From Lentilactobacillus diolivorans DSM 14421 (GTDB lineage: Bacteria > Bacillota > Bacilli > Lactobacillales > Lactobacillaceae): a stretch of 38,657 bases of DNA. The translations under genes were made by a program, and so were the position numbers. Below, in pieces: positions 24,392-33,376 of this stretch (position 1 is its first letter; each line of letters opens with the position of its first letter). The notes below the pieces were generated by a model. The model was not told the DNA's origin. It did no database searches and was given only the letters and a program-made list of their open reading frames with translations. The DNA lies in the NCBI RefSeq assembly GCF_001434255.1, contig NZ_AZEY01000079.1, positions 11,625-50,281 of the forward strand, in the 5' to 3' direction.

Positions 24392-24547
24392 AAACGGGCC
24401 TGAGCCGCGATCTAACACGCACTTTAGTTTGGAAATGTGCCTGATTAATCAAAAATTAGTGGACAAAAGTGGACTGGATTTCATCAAATAAAAAGATTGT
24501 TTGGATATTTTACGTCATTGAAAGTGATCTTCATTTCCGGTGAAACG

Positions 24548-24591
24548 AAAAGGAACCGGTTAGGCATGATTCGCCTTTAACTGGCTCCTTT
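24548..24591 (-). terminator. Terminator of the secreted-protein gene at 24618
   Basis: Minus strand: AAAGGAGCCAGTTAAAGGC pairs with GCCTAACCGGTTCCTTTT around a short loop, followed by CGTTT. It begins 27 bp after the stop codon. Confidence 0.8.
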
Positions 24592-24617
24592 GTTAGGTGT
24601 TTATTAAGATAAAAGAA

Positions 24618-25313
24618 TCATCCGAAAATTTTTACAATTTGTTTGACGGTCTTATTAACCTGGGTATTAACGGTTGAAGTGACTTTGGCTTGAAGATCGG
24701 AATCTGTGGTCGGGTCTTGGACGTTTTTACCTGCTGCCTTTGCTTTTTTATATTGTTCCTGCAGATTCTTTTCCATTTGGGCTTTATATTGCTTTGAAAG
24801 AGTTGGACGAGCAAACTTATTTGCAAGCGATTTTGCCGGTGACTTCTTGGTTAATGTAAAAGTATATGTTTTCCCGGAGTTACTTGGAATATATCCGTGT
24901 TGGTACTTTGTTAGTTTAACTCGATACTTCGTTGCGCTTAATTTGAGTAACTTGAAATGAGCATTCTTTTTGCTGAGTTTACTATTATTTATCATTTTAT
25001 AGGAAGCGTTAAACGTTCGCTTATTCTTACTGAGGGTATTGTTTACAGGTTGGCCAATTTTAAATTGTGGCGTTTTAAAATCACCAAAAACTAAAATGGT
25101 TCGAACGCCACTACTGGTACGCATATTTTTCCAGTGAAAGGCAACACCCAACTTTGAATTTGAAAAATAGCCACTTGGGCCGCTGATATCTTTGCTTGAA
25201 AAAGTTGATGCTGCATGCGTGTTTGAAAGTGTACCAGTCGCAGTAAATGCCAATCCTACTGAAAGTGTGGCAAGAACTAATGATTTGGTAATAAGCGATG
25301 TTGTTAGTTTCAT
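24618..25313 (-). CDS. Secreted protein of unknown function
   Basis: 231 residues. A clear signal peptide (MKLTTSLITKSLVLATLSVG and on, cleavage likely after THAAS near residue 36). The mature part is basic and rich in Lys, Ser and Thr. Its middle (residues 45-150) alternates short hydrophobic and polar stretches as a beta-rich domain would, for example GVRTILVFGDFKTPQFKIG. The C-terminal part (about 165-225) is helical and Lys/Gln rich. No LPXTG, no lipobox and no catalytic motif that I recognise. ATG 25313 is the start. It is divergent from another secreted-protein gene, with 249 bp of AT-rich sequence between them. Confidence 0.75.
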   Translation of the reverse strand: MKLTTSLITKSLVLATLSVGLAFTATGTLSNTHAASTFSSKDISGPSGYFSNSKLGVAFHWKNMRTSSGVRTILVFGDFKTPQFKIGQPVNNTLSKNKRTFNASYKMINNSKLSKKNAHFKLLKLSATKYRVKLTKYQHGYIPSNSGKTYTFTLTKKSPAKSLANKFARPTLSKQYKAQMEKNLQEQYKKAKAAGKNVQDPTTDSDLQAKVTSTVNTQVNKTVKQIVKIFG

Positions 25314-25562
25314 TAATTTTTATCTTCTTTCCAATTTGTGTTTTAAAATTTATTTATCACTCTGATCAAAATAACTACTATAACATTACTATACAACACA
25401 ACCGAATAAATGGTGAAGATCATTTAATCAATGATCTTCAATCTAAAAACATTTTTGTCATCACCATAGAAATTTCGACTGGTAAATGGTATTCTATAAG
25501 TTAGTTATAGTGTAACGGTAGTGACTTTGTAGATGTTACAAGTTAAGGAAGGGAACTTTTTG

Positions 25563-27203
25563 ATGACTCATTTGAGCAAACAACTTAATAAGTTTATTTT
25601 GGCGATGGTGGCGATTATTTTATTTGTCCCATTATTTGCTAATTCTTCTGTCCACGGTTTGTTTGGTCAGGACTCTGAGGCGGCTAGTGCCTCTCAAAAA
25701 AAGGCACCAAAGAGTAGCACCAAGGTTAACAAAGCTGTTAAAGCTCAGGTTGTCTATGCAAAACATGTGCCAATTCTTAAAGTAACAATTAAGCCTACCG
25801 AAAAAAATCAATTTAAGAAAAATGATCAGTTAAAGTTTCAATTTGATAAAAAGAATGTTGACTTAAAGAACATGAAAGCAAGTGTTGAAAAACACCTGCC
25901 GTTTAAGTATGCCGATAAAAAGCATACTCAGTTGGTCTTAACCTTTAAAAATGATGTTAAGTCAGGTACATATAAACAGGCATATGCCATTTCCACTAAG
26001 AAAGTTAAACAGACGACAAAGGTTAAAGGGACATTTGACGGTCAAAAGATTAAGATTAAAAATAATCAGATTAAGTCGATAAAATCTATTAAAACCGAGA
26101 CTAATAAAGATAAAAACAGTCAATCAAGCAAAGACAACGATACAACCAATCAGTCAGATAATCGTAATAAGGCTTCACAAAATAGCAGTACAGAAAATTC
26201 AGATAATGATACTAGTCAGACTCCAGTACGCCAAAATCCGCAACAGGCTCCAACTCAGCGCTATGCTGCAGGAAACAATAATGCTCAATCGCAAGTTACC
26301 CAAGCTCAGGCAACGATGTTCTCCAGATCATATTACGGTGCGGTTAATCATCAAGAGCAGACCCGTAAGACAACATTAGGAACTACTAATAATAGAGTTG
26401 GTACTCCGTATTCAACCAGTGGATCAGTATCCGTCCCAGCAGGCGTAAATCGCTAAACGACTGTCAGAAAGGTTACGACGACAAGTCAACCTGTATATGG
26501 TCGCAGGGGAACTCCAAATACCGGCAAGTCAACAGTATCTCCTCAACGAGTCAACAATAATGGTGGTCGTACTATTAAGGCTTCGGGTCAGTCTAAACAG
26601 ACCAATACAACAAAGTTAAATAAACCGGCAAGCAAGAATGATCAGACAACGAACAAAGTTAAACCGACAACCAAGATAAATAAGACCACTAAGCAGACTG
26701 GTAATAGTAAGCAAACTGGTAGTTCTTCAAAGACTAATAATTCGACTAAATCGACTGGCAAGAAGGGAAACAATGCTTCAAAACCTGGTAATACAACCAA
26801 ACCAGTCAAGCCTGTGGACAATACCAACAATACTAATTCAACGGATAAATCTGATACTGACAGTAACAACGACACAACTACTAATGTAAATGATAACAAT
26901 AATCAAAACAATATCACCACAACACAACCAACGGAGACGACTACGGATAACGCAGCGGCCACTGGTACGGCTAACAGTAATGACGCTGGCAGTTCAACAG
27001 TGAACGCGGCTACTGGGACAAACGTTGGATCAGGATCTGATGATAGCACTGGGACAGCTTCCAGTGAGACCGTGACATTTACTACGAACACTGACCAAGC
27101 AAACAATCAAGAGTCAGATGGTGGAACAGTTACTTCAAGTAATGCCTCAACGGGTGCAGTAGCAACTTCAGCAAACAGTACTAGTACTTCAGTAGCAGCA
27201 TAA
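25563..27203 (+). pseudogene. Large secreted Thr/Asn/Ser-rich protein gene interrupted by one in-frame stop
   Basis: Seen: one frame runs from ATG 25563 (GGAAGGG upstream) to TAA 27201-27203, broken only by TAA at 26454-26456; frame and composition are unchanged across it. The first part (297 residues) has a signal peptide or membrane anchor, a beta-like domain (about 55-160, VPILKVTIKPTEKNQF to GTFDGQKIKIK), then a Lys/Asn/Ser/Gln-rich linker. The part after the stop (248 codons) is low-complexity Thr/Asn/Ser/Lys, turning acidic and Ala/Gly/Thr-rich at the end. Total about 545 residues. There is no LPXTG. A single base change (for example CAA or AAA to TAA) explains the stop. Read-through, or function of the shorter form alone, is possible. 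I do not recognise the family; a cell-surface role is likely. Confidence 0.75.
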
Positions 27204-27740
27204 AAGGGTCCACAAAGTTTAAATATTCAAATAGAAATAATTTAAAAAAGACAAAACGCATATCATAATTAATAGCAGTTTAATTAAGGCTTATTTTAGT
27301 GTGAGCTAATCGTAGAGGGGTGTTGACGGTCTGTAAGAAGTAGTGCCTCTTAGCTTGAATTTAAGGCGAACGTTAAGAATAACTAGAAATTGGCCATTGG
27401 TACTTTTTACTATTCAAAGATATACAGACTCACTTTAAATAAATCATTTGAAGCTGAGGTTTATTTGGTTTACCATCAAGCTAAAATTTAGTTAGTGGTT
27501 TTGAACTTAGTATTAATGGTTACTGGTTATAAAGTAAGTTATTGCCAGTGTTAGATGCAAAATGGTTCAAAGCAAAGTGACTATGTTTGGTAATTAAAGT
27601 TGATGAGAGCTTAATTGTAATTCGAAAGGCAAATGTCTAGTTGGGCTTAGCTGGTCAGTAAGGGGTCTGCAATAAGATTAACTGGCAGACAAAGAGTTAA
27701 AGTTTGGGTAACTTGGTGTATTTTGACAAAGGGCTTTTTG

Positions 27741-27887
27741 ATGAGGATTGCGTCAGATATATGTGAGAATTTGGAACAAATCGCACGTATAAGGTTTGGC
27801 TTATACACCGAGTTGGAAGCATGCAAACAAATTTATCCAGCTATTGATATGAAAATATTTTACAAAAGGCACAGCTACTCTTTATAA
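27741..27887 (+). CDS. Possible small ORF, 48 residues, unknown
   Basis: ATG 27741 with AAAGGG eight bases upstream, stop at 27885-27887, directly followed by a hairpin (27889-27916) with a T-rich exit. The peptide begins MRIASDICENLEQIARI and is mixed in charge. No convincing promoter. Its only support is the ribosome site and the position of the hairpin. Confidence 0.2.
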   Translation: MRIASDICENLEQIARIRFGLYTELEACKQIYPAIDMKIFYKRHSYSL

Positions 27888-28074
27888 CCGGAAACCGAAA
27901 ACTAGTTTGGTTTCCGATTCGTTTTAAGCTGTGAACAGAATTTCACCTTAGTCGTTTGTTCCGGGCGGAGTTAACTTTCGGCAATACTGTTTATTTTCAG
28001 CACGATAATTAACTTGAGGTTGACATTATCTAGAAATAATGGTTAATATAAATGCAATTTATTGAATAATTCAA

Positions 28075-28099
28075 TAAAAAAAGCCCGATTGCCGGGCTT
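28075..28099 (-). terminator. Minus-strand terminator
   Basis: AAGCCCG, loop, CGGGCTT followed on the minus strand by seven T. No minus-strand gene ends close by; it may end the transcript of the XRE gene (28491-29021), which would run antisense through the small secreted-protein gene. Confidence 0.75.
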
Positions 28100-28178
28100 C
28101 AATTGATAATGGGGATAACTAGAAAACTATCCTTAAATCATTGCTAAGGTTTTCGGTTTCCGAAGAGGGTTAGATATC

Positions 28179-28502
28179 ATGATTAAGAAGACAATAATCA
28201 GCTTTTTAGTAGTCACGTTGCTATTGGTCATTCCGGCTCATGCGGATATGCATAAAGTAAAACATGTTGAAAATGGTTCTTGGTCAGCTAGTTTTGTCGT
28301 GAAGTCATCTAAGAATACAATTAAGTCGGTTAAAGATATTCACTATCACGCGACACTCGGCAAAATTATCTCTTATAAGGTTTCCCACCCTAATAAGGCT
28401 ACAGTTGTTTTAAAGCTAAAGCGCCAAATTGGCCTTGTTACCTATCGTGTTGGGCTAAAGGCACATGTTGATAACAATAAATTATCTGTTTCACCGGTCT
28501 GA
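28179..28502 (+). CDS. Small secreted protein of unknown function
   Basis: 107 residues. Signal peptide MIKKTIISFLVVTLLLVIPA with cleavage likely after AHA (residue 22); the mature part of about 85 residues is basic (pI high by composition). AGAGGG upstream fits a ribosome site. The last third (TVVLKLKRQIGLVTYRVGLK) resembles, by eye, the beta-like segment LVLTFKNDVKSGTYKQAY of the larger secreted protein at 25563, but the match is weak. Its stop codon region overlaps the 3' end of the convergent XRE gene by 12 bp. Confidence 0.65.
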   Translation: MIKKTIISFLVVTLLLVIPAHADMHKVKHVENGSWSASFVVKSSKNTIKSVKDIHYHATLGKIISYKVSHPNKATVVLKLKRQIGLVTYRVGLKAHVDNNKLSVSPV

Positions 28503-29021
28503 TTTTGTGATAATCGTGGCTGTCGGATGAAAGACGGTATCTTTTAAAATGATGAACGAACTATACCCGCTCGTTAACATGACTGCAACGCTCACACAAA
28601 TAATTGTTTTGTGGAGGAGATTGCTTTTTTTATTTAAAGCTAAGATGATGAAGGGCAGGATAATTCCAAGAAACGGAATCATTGTACTCATAAACGATAC
28701 AATAATAATTGCAGCAAGAAGGATTAACGAACGGTCGAACTGACCCAATTTCTTTCTAGAATGGTCAATCTGCGACTGATCTTCTATTTGATCTTTCTTT
28801 TGAATTGGACTCTCCCTGGTTGAACCACCACATTCAAGAAGTTCGGAAACGGGAACATGGTATAGCTTTCCAAGTGAGGCTAGGGTGTCAATATCAGGAT
28901 AACCATGATCGTTTTCCCAGCGGCTGACTGTCTGTCTCGTTAAATATAATTGTTTTGACACTTGGCTTTGGGATAAGCCGGCATTTAAACGCGCTTCTCG
29001 TAATTGTTGTCCTAATTTCAT
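28491..29021 (-). CDS. XRE-family regulator with C-terminal membrane segments
   Basis: 176 residues. Helix-turn-helix of the Cro/CI type at about 1-60 (LREARLNAGLSQSQVSKQLY, TRQTVSRWENDHGYPDIDTL), a polar linker (about 65-95), then two strongly hydrophobic segments (about 97-125 and 131-160) that should anchor it in the membrane. AAGGAGG is in ideal position before ATG 29021. Membrane-bound XRE proteins of this build are common in Firmicutes and often sense envelope conditions, but the target is unknown. The gene ends inside the convergent small secreted-protein gene. Confidence 0.85.
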   Translation of the reverse strand: MKLGQQLREARLNAGLSQSQVSKQLYLTRQTVSRWENDHGYPDIDTLASLGKLYHVPVSELLECGGSTRESPIQKKDQIEDQSQIDHSRKKLGQFDRSLILLAAIIIVSFMSTMIPFLGIILPFIILALNKKSNLLHKTIICVSVAVMLTSGYSSFIILKDTVFHPTATIITKSDR

Positions 29022-29160
29022 AACCTAACCTCCTTGGAAAGTAATTATTGGTGGACATGCGTAGATTGTTATATCTAGCATTACTGTACATCATGTACTT
29101 TTCAGTTTGATACCAGATAAGTTGCAATGACGTTACAGATCCAAAAACCATGTTCGATAT

Positions 29161-29198
29161 AAAAAGCCGCGAAACAAGGGACAACCTCGTTTCGCGAC
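29161..29198 (-). terminator. Terminator of the VIT gene pair
   Basis: Minus strand: GTCGCGAAACGAGG and CCTTGTTTCGCGGC with a TTTTT exit, a 14-bp stem with one mismatch. It begins about 55 bp after the stop at 29254. Confidence 0.88.
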
Positions 29199-29253
29199 AT
29201 TAAGTCATACAGGTATCTTAAGATTTGTTTCATCTAAATTGGTACGTAGATGT

Positions 29254-29958
29254 TTAAGCTTGTAGTAGCATCCCCAAAGAATAGTGAATAATCATTGTGA
29301 TAATACCGACAATAACGTTTCGAATAATAGCTGTTTTGACTAACCCATTCCCCAACCGAGCACTGAGATAACCAGTCAATGCAACGGACAGGCAGACGGC
29401 TAAGATTGTTGCCGGCCACTGGTAGGCAACTGGCGTTAGTGTCATGGCAGCTAGTGGGAAAATACCACCAGCTGAGGCAGAAAATAAGGATGAGAATGCC
29501 GCATCCCATGGATTCATATAGTGACCCAGTTGAAGGTCATATTTAATATTGACAATGGTTTCCAACGCTTTTTTACTCATTAAATCTTTGGCAATCTTTT
29601 GAGCAGTCCCTTTAGTAACACCCTGATCAACATAATAATCGGCAACAACGTTTAGTTGCTTTTGATAATCTGTTTTCAAAAGTTTTTCTTCTCTGGTAAC
29701 AACAGATTTTTCAGTATCTTTTTGTGTACTAACAGAAGCATATTCTCCGGATGCCATTGAAAACGCGCAGGCTAGCAGATCAGACAGTCCGGCAATAAAG
29801 ATGGTAAATTGATTTGTTGTGGCAACGGCGACACTGAACAGTACCCCGACAACGGTTAGAATACCATCATTTGAACCCAATACCCCGGCACGAAGCGTAT
29901 TTAGCTTTTCGTCCATAGTCTGTGAACTCTTCTTCTTTTTGGAACGAATATTTAGCAT
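29254..29958 (-). CDS. VIT-family membrane transporter, copy 2
   Basis: 234 residues of the VIT1/CCC1 family (vacuolar iron/manganese transporter type). The N-terminal half has LRAGVLGSNDGILTVVGVLF and SMASGEYASVSTQKD, the two signature helices; a soluble helical insert (about 90-150) carries acidic residues that bind metal in related proteins; three more helices follow. It starts 29 bp after the end of the first copy and shares its gene order and length. Likely moves divalent metals such as Fe2+ or Mn2+ across the cell membrane. Direction and metal cannot be read. Confidence 0.9.
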   Translation of the reverse strand: MLNIRSKKKKSSQTMDEKLNTLRAGVLGSNDGILTVVGVLFSVAVATTNQFTIFIAGLSDLLACAFSMASGEYASVSTQKDTEKSVVTREEKLLKTDYQKQLNVVADYYVDQGVTKGTAQKIAKDLMSKKALETIVNIKYDLQLGHYMNPWDAAFSSLFSASAGGIFPLAAMTLTPVAYQWPATILAVCLSVALTGYLSARLGNGLVKTAIIRNVIVGIITMIIHYSLGMLLQA

Positions 29959-29987
29959 TCAGGATTCCCCCAATCTCTTTTAAGTAA

Positions 29988-30668
29988 TTAACTACCAATT
30001 AACGTTCCAATTGTGTAAGTAACAATCATAGTTAAAACGCCTGATACAACGTTTCTGAAAACACCATGAGCGGGACTGGCATTTCCAAGCCGAGCAGCGG
30101 TATAACCGGTAATTGCCAAAGCAATGACGACAGCTAAAAAGGTTGCAAAAATTCTGATTGAACTTGGAAACATTGTGATAGCAACTAGTGGTAGAATTGA
30201 GCCAGTTGGAAATGAAATCATAGAGGCAATTGCCGCTGAAAGTGGATTGGTGTATTGACCAACGTTAAACCCATATTTTTGACGAACGGTTGTCTTAATT
30301 GGATCCTGGGTCATCATTTCTTTAGTTGCCTGTTCGGCCAAATCCGGCGAAATGCCGTCGGTCACTAATTTATTCTTGACGGTGTTATATTCGTGATCAT
30401 AGGAATTAGCTAAAGCTTTCTTTTGAATGCTAATTGCGTTTCGTTGTGAATCCCTTTGGGTATTGACTGAAACGAATTCACCCATGGCCATGGAAACTGT
30501 ACCAGCAAGCATTCCGGAAATTCCAGAAATAAAGATTGCGAAATTATTTGATGTCGCACCTGCAACACCGATAACAATTCCGGCAACGGATAAAATGCCA
30601 TCGTTCGCTCCCATAACTGAGGCTCGCATAACATTAATTTGTTGGGAAAGCGATTTCTTCTTTGCCAT
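29988..30668 (-). CDS. VIT-family membrane transporter, copy 1
   Basis: 226 residues, with MRASVMGANDGILSVAGIVI and SMAMGEFVSVNTQRDSQRNA as VIT signatures, five membrane helices in total and the polar insert between helices 2 and 3. It is diverged from copy 2 (roughly one third to one half identity by eye), so the duplication is old. The two may form a heterodimer; members of this family are dimeric. First gene of the pair, with a promoter just upstream. Confidence 0.9.
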   Translation of the reverse strand: MAKKKSLSQQINVMRASVMGANDGILSVAGIVIGVAGATSNNFAIFISGISGMLAGTVSMAMGEFVSVNTQRDSQRNAISIQKKALANSYDHEYNTVKNKLVTDGISPDLAEQATKEMMTQDPIKTTVRQKYGFNVGQYTNPLSAAIASMISFPTGSILPLVAITMFPSSIRIFATFLAVVIALAITGYTAARLGNASPAHGVFRNVVSGVLTMIVTYTIGTLIGS

Positions 30669-30700
30669 TTCAGTACCAACCTTTCTAGTTTATAATCATT

Positions 30701-30729
30701 ATTATCTAGCAAAGATTATTGTATACCAA
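30701..30729 (-). promoter_or_regulatory. Promoter of the VIT gene pair
   Basis: Minus strand: TTGGTA (30729-30724), 17 bp spacer, GATAAT (30706-30701). The leader also holds an AT-rich dyad GATAATAATGATTATAA overlapping the -10, which could be a metal-regulator site of the Fur/MntR type; this is only a suggestion. Confidence 0.6.
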
Positions 30730-30885
30730 TGTTTGCTGAATGTAAATGACAAATGCCTATATTTTCACCATTTCAATAGTGACACAATCAGCTCTATAAA
30801 TAAATACGTAATTTAGAATCAATATTAATTTTTTACTTTTTAATAAAAGTGACTTAAAAATTCAATTATTACTTTGGAGGTTATT

Positions 30886-31638
30886 ATGTTGCACAATGAG
30901 ATTTTAGACCTATTAAGTCATCACCGAAGTATTCGCCACTTTCGCAATCAGCAGCTTACCAGAGAACAGGTAGATACCTTGATTCAGGCAGCTCAGCATG
31001 CTTCAACAAGCACTTTTTCCCAACAATATTCAATAATTAGTCTTACTCAACCTGATGCAAAAAAGGAGCTGGCTGAAATTACGGGTCACCATTGGTTACA
31101 GAACAGTGGTCATTATTTTGTTGTTGTGGCTGATCAGTACCGTAATCTCCAAATTGCTCAGGCCAACGATGTCGACCCATATATTTTACGGACAGCTGAT
31201 AAGTTTTTTGCCGGTGTTTTTGATGCCACAATTGCAACAGAAAATATTATGGTTGCAGCTGAGAGCATGGGATTAGGCGGCACAATTATGGGGAGTATTT
31301 TAAACGATACCAGCCGATTGATTAAACTGTTGAAGCTACCTGAATTAACTTTTCCGGTTCTTGGAATTGCATTGGGATATCCAGCGAGTCAACCAGAGTT
31401 AAAGCCACGATTACCGATGTCTGAAATTCATTTTGACGATACCTATCAATTATCGTCAAATTTTAAAGCAGATCTTTCCAGATATGATCAATTGGTTTCT
31501 AATTATTATCAAGAGCGCGGTCAAAACAATCGAATAGAAACATTTAGTCATCATATTATTTCAGAACTGGGAAGGAATCGGGAACAACGAGCAGATTTAA
31601 TTAAAAATATTAGAGAACAAGGTTTTATTCTTAAATGA
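30886..31638 (+). CDS. NADPH-dependent flavin oxidoreductase / nitroreductase (NfsA type)
   Basis: 250 residues from ATG 30886; GGAGG at 30876-30880 sets the start although the frame opens at 30874. The N-terminal HHRSIRHFRNQQLTREQVD is the FMN-binding signature, and GLGGTIMGSILND near residue 130 and GIALGYPASQPELKPRLP near 165 are typical of the NfsA/Frp branch. The C-terminal helices (LSRYDQLVSNYYQERGQN) match the family's pyridine-nucleotide region. Reduces nitro compounds, quinones or flavins with NADPH. A single-gene unit, followed by the promoter of the next operon. Confidence 0.9.
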   Translation: MLHNEILDLLSHHRSIRHFRNQQLTREQVDTLIQAAQHASTSTFSQQYSIISLTQPDAKKELAEITGHHWLQNSGHYFVVVADQYRNLQIAQANDVDPYILRTADKFFAGVFDATIATENIMVAAESMGLGGTIMGSILNDTSRLIKLLKLPELTFPVLGIALGYPASQPELKPRLPMSEIHFDDTYQLSSNFKADLSRYDQLVSNYYQERGQNNRIETFSHHIISELGRNREQRADLIKNIREQGFILK

Positions 31639-31664
31639 AGCTGATACTTTTGCACATCAAATGG

Positions 31665-31693
31665 TTGACATTTTCTTTTAGAAACCTTACATT
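31665..31693 (+). promoter_or_regulatory. Promoter of the amino acid ABC operon T-box
   Basis: TTGACA (31665-31670), 17 bp, TACATT (31688-31693). It starts 26 bp after the nitroreductase stop. Confidence 0.8.
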
Positions 31694-31719
31694 AGGTAGT
31701 AATTGATTGACAGTTTTGA

Positions 31720-31962
31720 AGAGCTTCAATGTTGACGAGAAGAGTAGACTAATGATTTATAAATAGCGACCACTGGTGGTGCGAGAGTGGATGAATCTAG
31801 TTGAAAGTGCGCTCCGAGTTGAAAGAGACGATTAGGATCGTCAGTAATTTTCATATAGTTCTAATGAGGTACTCATTTAGCTTTGAGTATGAAAAAGGGT
31901 GGAACCACGATAAAACGTCCCTGTTAATTTGGCTGCGGCCACATTAGCAGGGACGTTTTATT
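31720..31962 (+). promoter_or_regulatory. T-box riboswitch, specifier read as AGT (Ser)
   Basis: T-box core AGGGTGGAACCACG at 31896-31909, terminator stem AAAACGTCCCTG (31912-31923) with CAGGGACGTTTTA (31948-31960). In stem I the loop-E partners are AGTA (31743-31746) and GAA (31803-31805), with ACTA/TAGT pairing above. The triplet right after GAA is AGT at 31806-31808, followed by G. By the glyQ layout this is the specifier, meaning Ser. A two-base shift would give TGC (Cys), which would fit the CjaA-like binding protein better; the shift does not fit the layout and would give a stop codon in the other T-box of this window. Confidence 0.9.
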
Positions 31963-32040
31963 AAGTATCAGGTAACATCTGAATGTTAATTAACAATAAA
32001 TTGATATTTTTAGAAATCATTAGTAGGGAGATGATGTTTA

Positions 32041-32706
32041 ATGAGTAGTAGCTGGAACATTATCCAACAAAGTTTGCCGATGTTTGAAAAGGGATTTGTC
32101 TTAACGCTTTGGCTTTCCTTTGTCGGGATAATTGGTTCCATTATTGTTGGGCTAATTTGTAGTCTTGTTCAGTATTTTAAAGTACCGGTGTTACATCAAA
32201 TTGCTTCGATTTACATTGAAATTTCACGGAACACGCCACTTTTGATTCAGCTATTCTTTCTTTATTATGCGTTTCCAGTAATTGGCATTAAGTTTGGTGC
32301 TCAATTATGTGGCATTATTGGTCTGATCTTTTTAGGTGGGAGTTACATGGCAGAAGGATTTACAGGTGGCTTTAATGGTGTTACTAAAAGCCAAGTCGAA
32401 TCTGGAAAGGCAATTGGTCTCAGTCGCTGGCAGCTTGCGAAGTACGTCGTTTTCCCACAAGGATTTTCATTGAGTGTTCCGGCAATGGCGGCAAATGTGA
32501 TTTTTTTGATTAAGGAAACTTCAATTTTTACTGTGATTGCGATTCCGGAATTGACCAATACAGCATTGGACCTCATTGGCATGTATTATCGTTCCAATGA
32601 ATATTTGTTTGTGCTGGTTGTTGGTTATGCTATTATTTTGATACCATTATCAATTATTTTAACGTTACTGGAAAAGAGGGTTCGTTATGGCTCATTCGGG
32701 AATTAG
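32041..32706 (+). CDS. Polar amino acid ABC transporter permease 1
   Basis: 221 residues, HisM/GlnP family, about five membrane helices. Contains the N-terminal GFVLTLWLSFVGIIGSIIVG, EISRNTPLLIQLFFLYYAFP and the ATPase-contact loop ESGKAIGLSRWQLAKYVVFP (EAA motif). The start has GGGAGATG upstream. It overlaps permease 2 by 20 bp. With permease 2 it should form a heterodimeric channel. Confidence 0.93.
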   Translation: MSSSWNIIQQSLPMFEKGFVLTLWLSFVGIIGSIIVGLICSLVQYFKVPVLHQIASIYIEISRNTPLLIQLFFLYYAFPVIGIKFGAQLCGIIGLIFLGGSYMAEGFTGGFNGVTKSQVESGKAIGLSRWQLAKYVVFPQGFSLSVPAMAANVIFLIKETSIFTVIAIPELTNTALDLIGMYYRSNEYLFVLVVGYAIILIPLSIILTLLEKRVRYGSFGN

Positions 32707-33376
32707 TGTGCTATTGGAAGGCACAAACTTTACGCGGCTGCTTGGCGGACTCTGGGTAACCGTTAAAATCGCGGCAATTGCCTTAATTGTCGGCATTGTC
32801 CTTGGCATTATTTTAGGAGTCCTGCGAACGTTTAAGAATCGGCCGTTGCGGCTGATTTTACGGCTATATCTGGAATTCTTTCGAATCGTGCCAACCGTCG
32901 TTCTGCTTTTTTTGTTCTATTATATATTGCCAAGGCAGATGAATTTTAATTTACCTGCAGACCAGTTGGCAACGCTGGTGTTTGCGTTATGGGTTGCTGC
33001 TGAAATGAGTGATATTGTTCGTGGGGCGTTAATTTCTGTTCCCAAGCATCAACGGGAGTCTGGAATGGCAATTGGCCTTAATCGTTATCAACTTTATCGA
33101 TATGTATTGATCCCACAAGCAATCAGTTTGGAAATTCCAGCAACAATCAATTTAGCAACCCGGGTCATTAAAACGACTTCATTGCTAATGCTGATTTCAG
33201 TTATGGACGTGATTAATATTGGTCAGCAAATTATTGAAGCTAATAATCATAGCCACCCAACCGGTGTGTTTTGGGTTTATGGATTGATCTTTTTATTCTA
33301 TTTTCTAATTGATTATCCACTGTCATGGTGGGCAAAACGGTTGGAGAAAAAGAGATTGGAGCGAGCAAATGGCTGA
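32687..33376 (+). CDS. Polar amino acid ABC transporter permease 2
   Basis: 229 residues, same family: GLWVTVKIAAIALIVGIVLG, YLEFFRIVPTVVLLFLFYYI and EAA loop ESGMAIGLNRYQLYRYVLIP. In the first conserved block it has FRIVPT where the usual sequence is RGTP, a common variant. It starts inside the end of permease 1 and its last bases contain the start of the ATPase gene, so all are translated together. Confidence 0.93.
   Translation: MAHSGISVLLEGTNFTRLLGGLWVTVKIAAIALIVGIVLGIILGVLRTFKNRPLRLILRLYLEFFRIVPTVVLLFLFYYILPRQMNFNLPADQLATLVFALWVAAEMSDIVRGALISVPKHQRESGMAIGLNRYQLYRYVLIPQAISLEIPATINLATRVIKTTSLLMLISVMDVINIGQQIIEANNHSHPTGVFWVYGLIFLFYFLIDYPLSWWAKRLEKKRLERANG

Larger units (their letters stand above)
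27204..28178. other. 975-bp region without a recognised gene
   Basis: AT-rich, with stops in all frames and no recognisable homology when read by eye. It contains one doubtful short ORF (27741-27887), a hairpin CGGAAACC/GGTTTCCG at 27889-27916, a promoter-like TTGACA at 28020, and a minus-strand terminator at 28075-28099. CGGTTTCCG recurs at about 28150-28158. It may be decayed coding sequence or contain a regulatory RNA. Confidence 0.6.

Noticed and set aside
26642-27106. Minus-strand frames rich in Val/Leu opposite the Thr/Asn-rich protein
   Set aside because: Typical shadow of low-complexity ACN/AAY codons on the other strand; no start signals.
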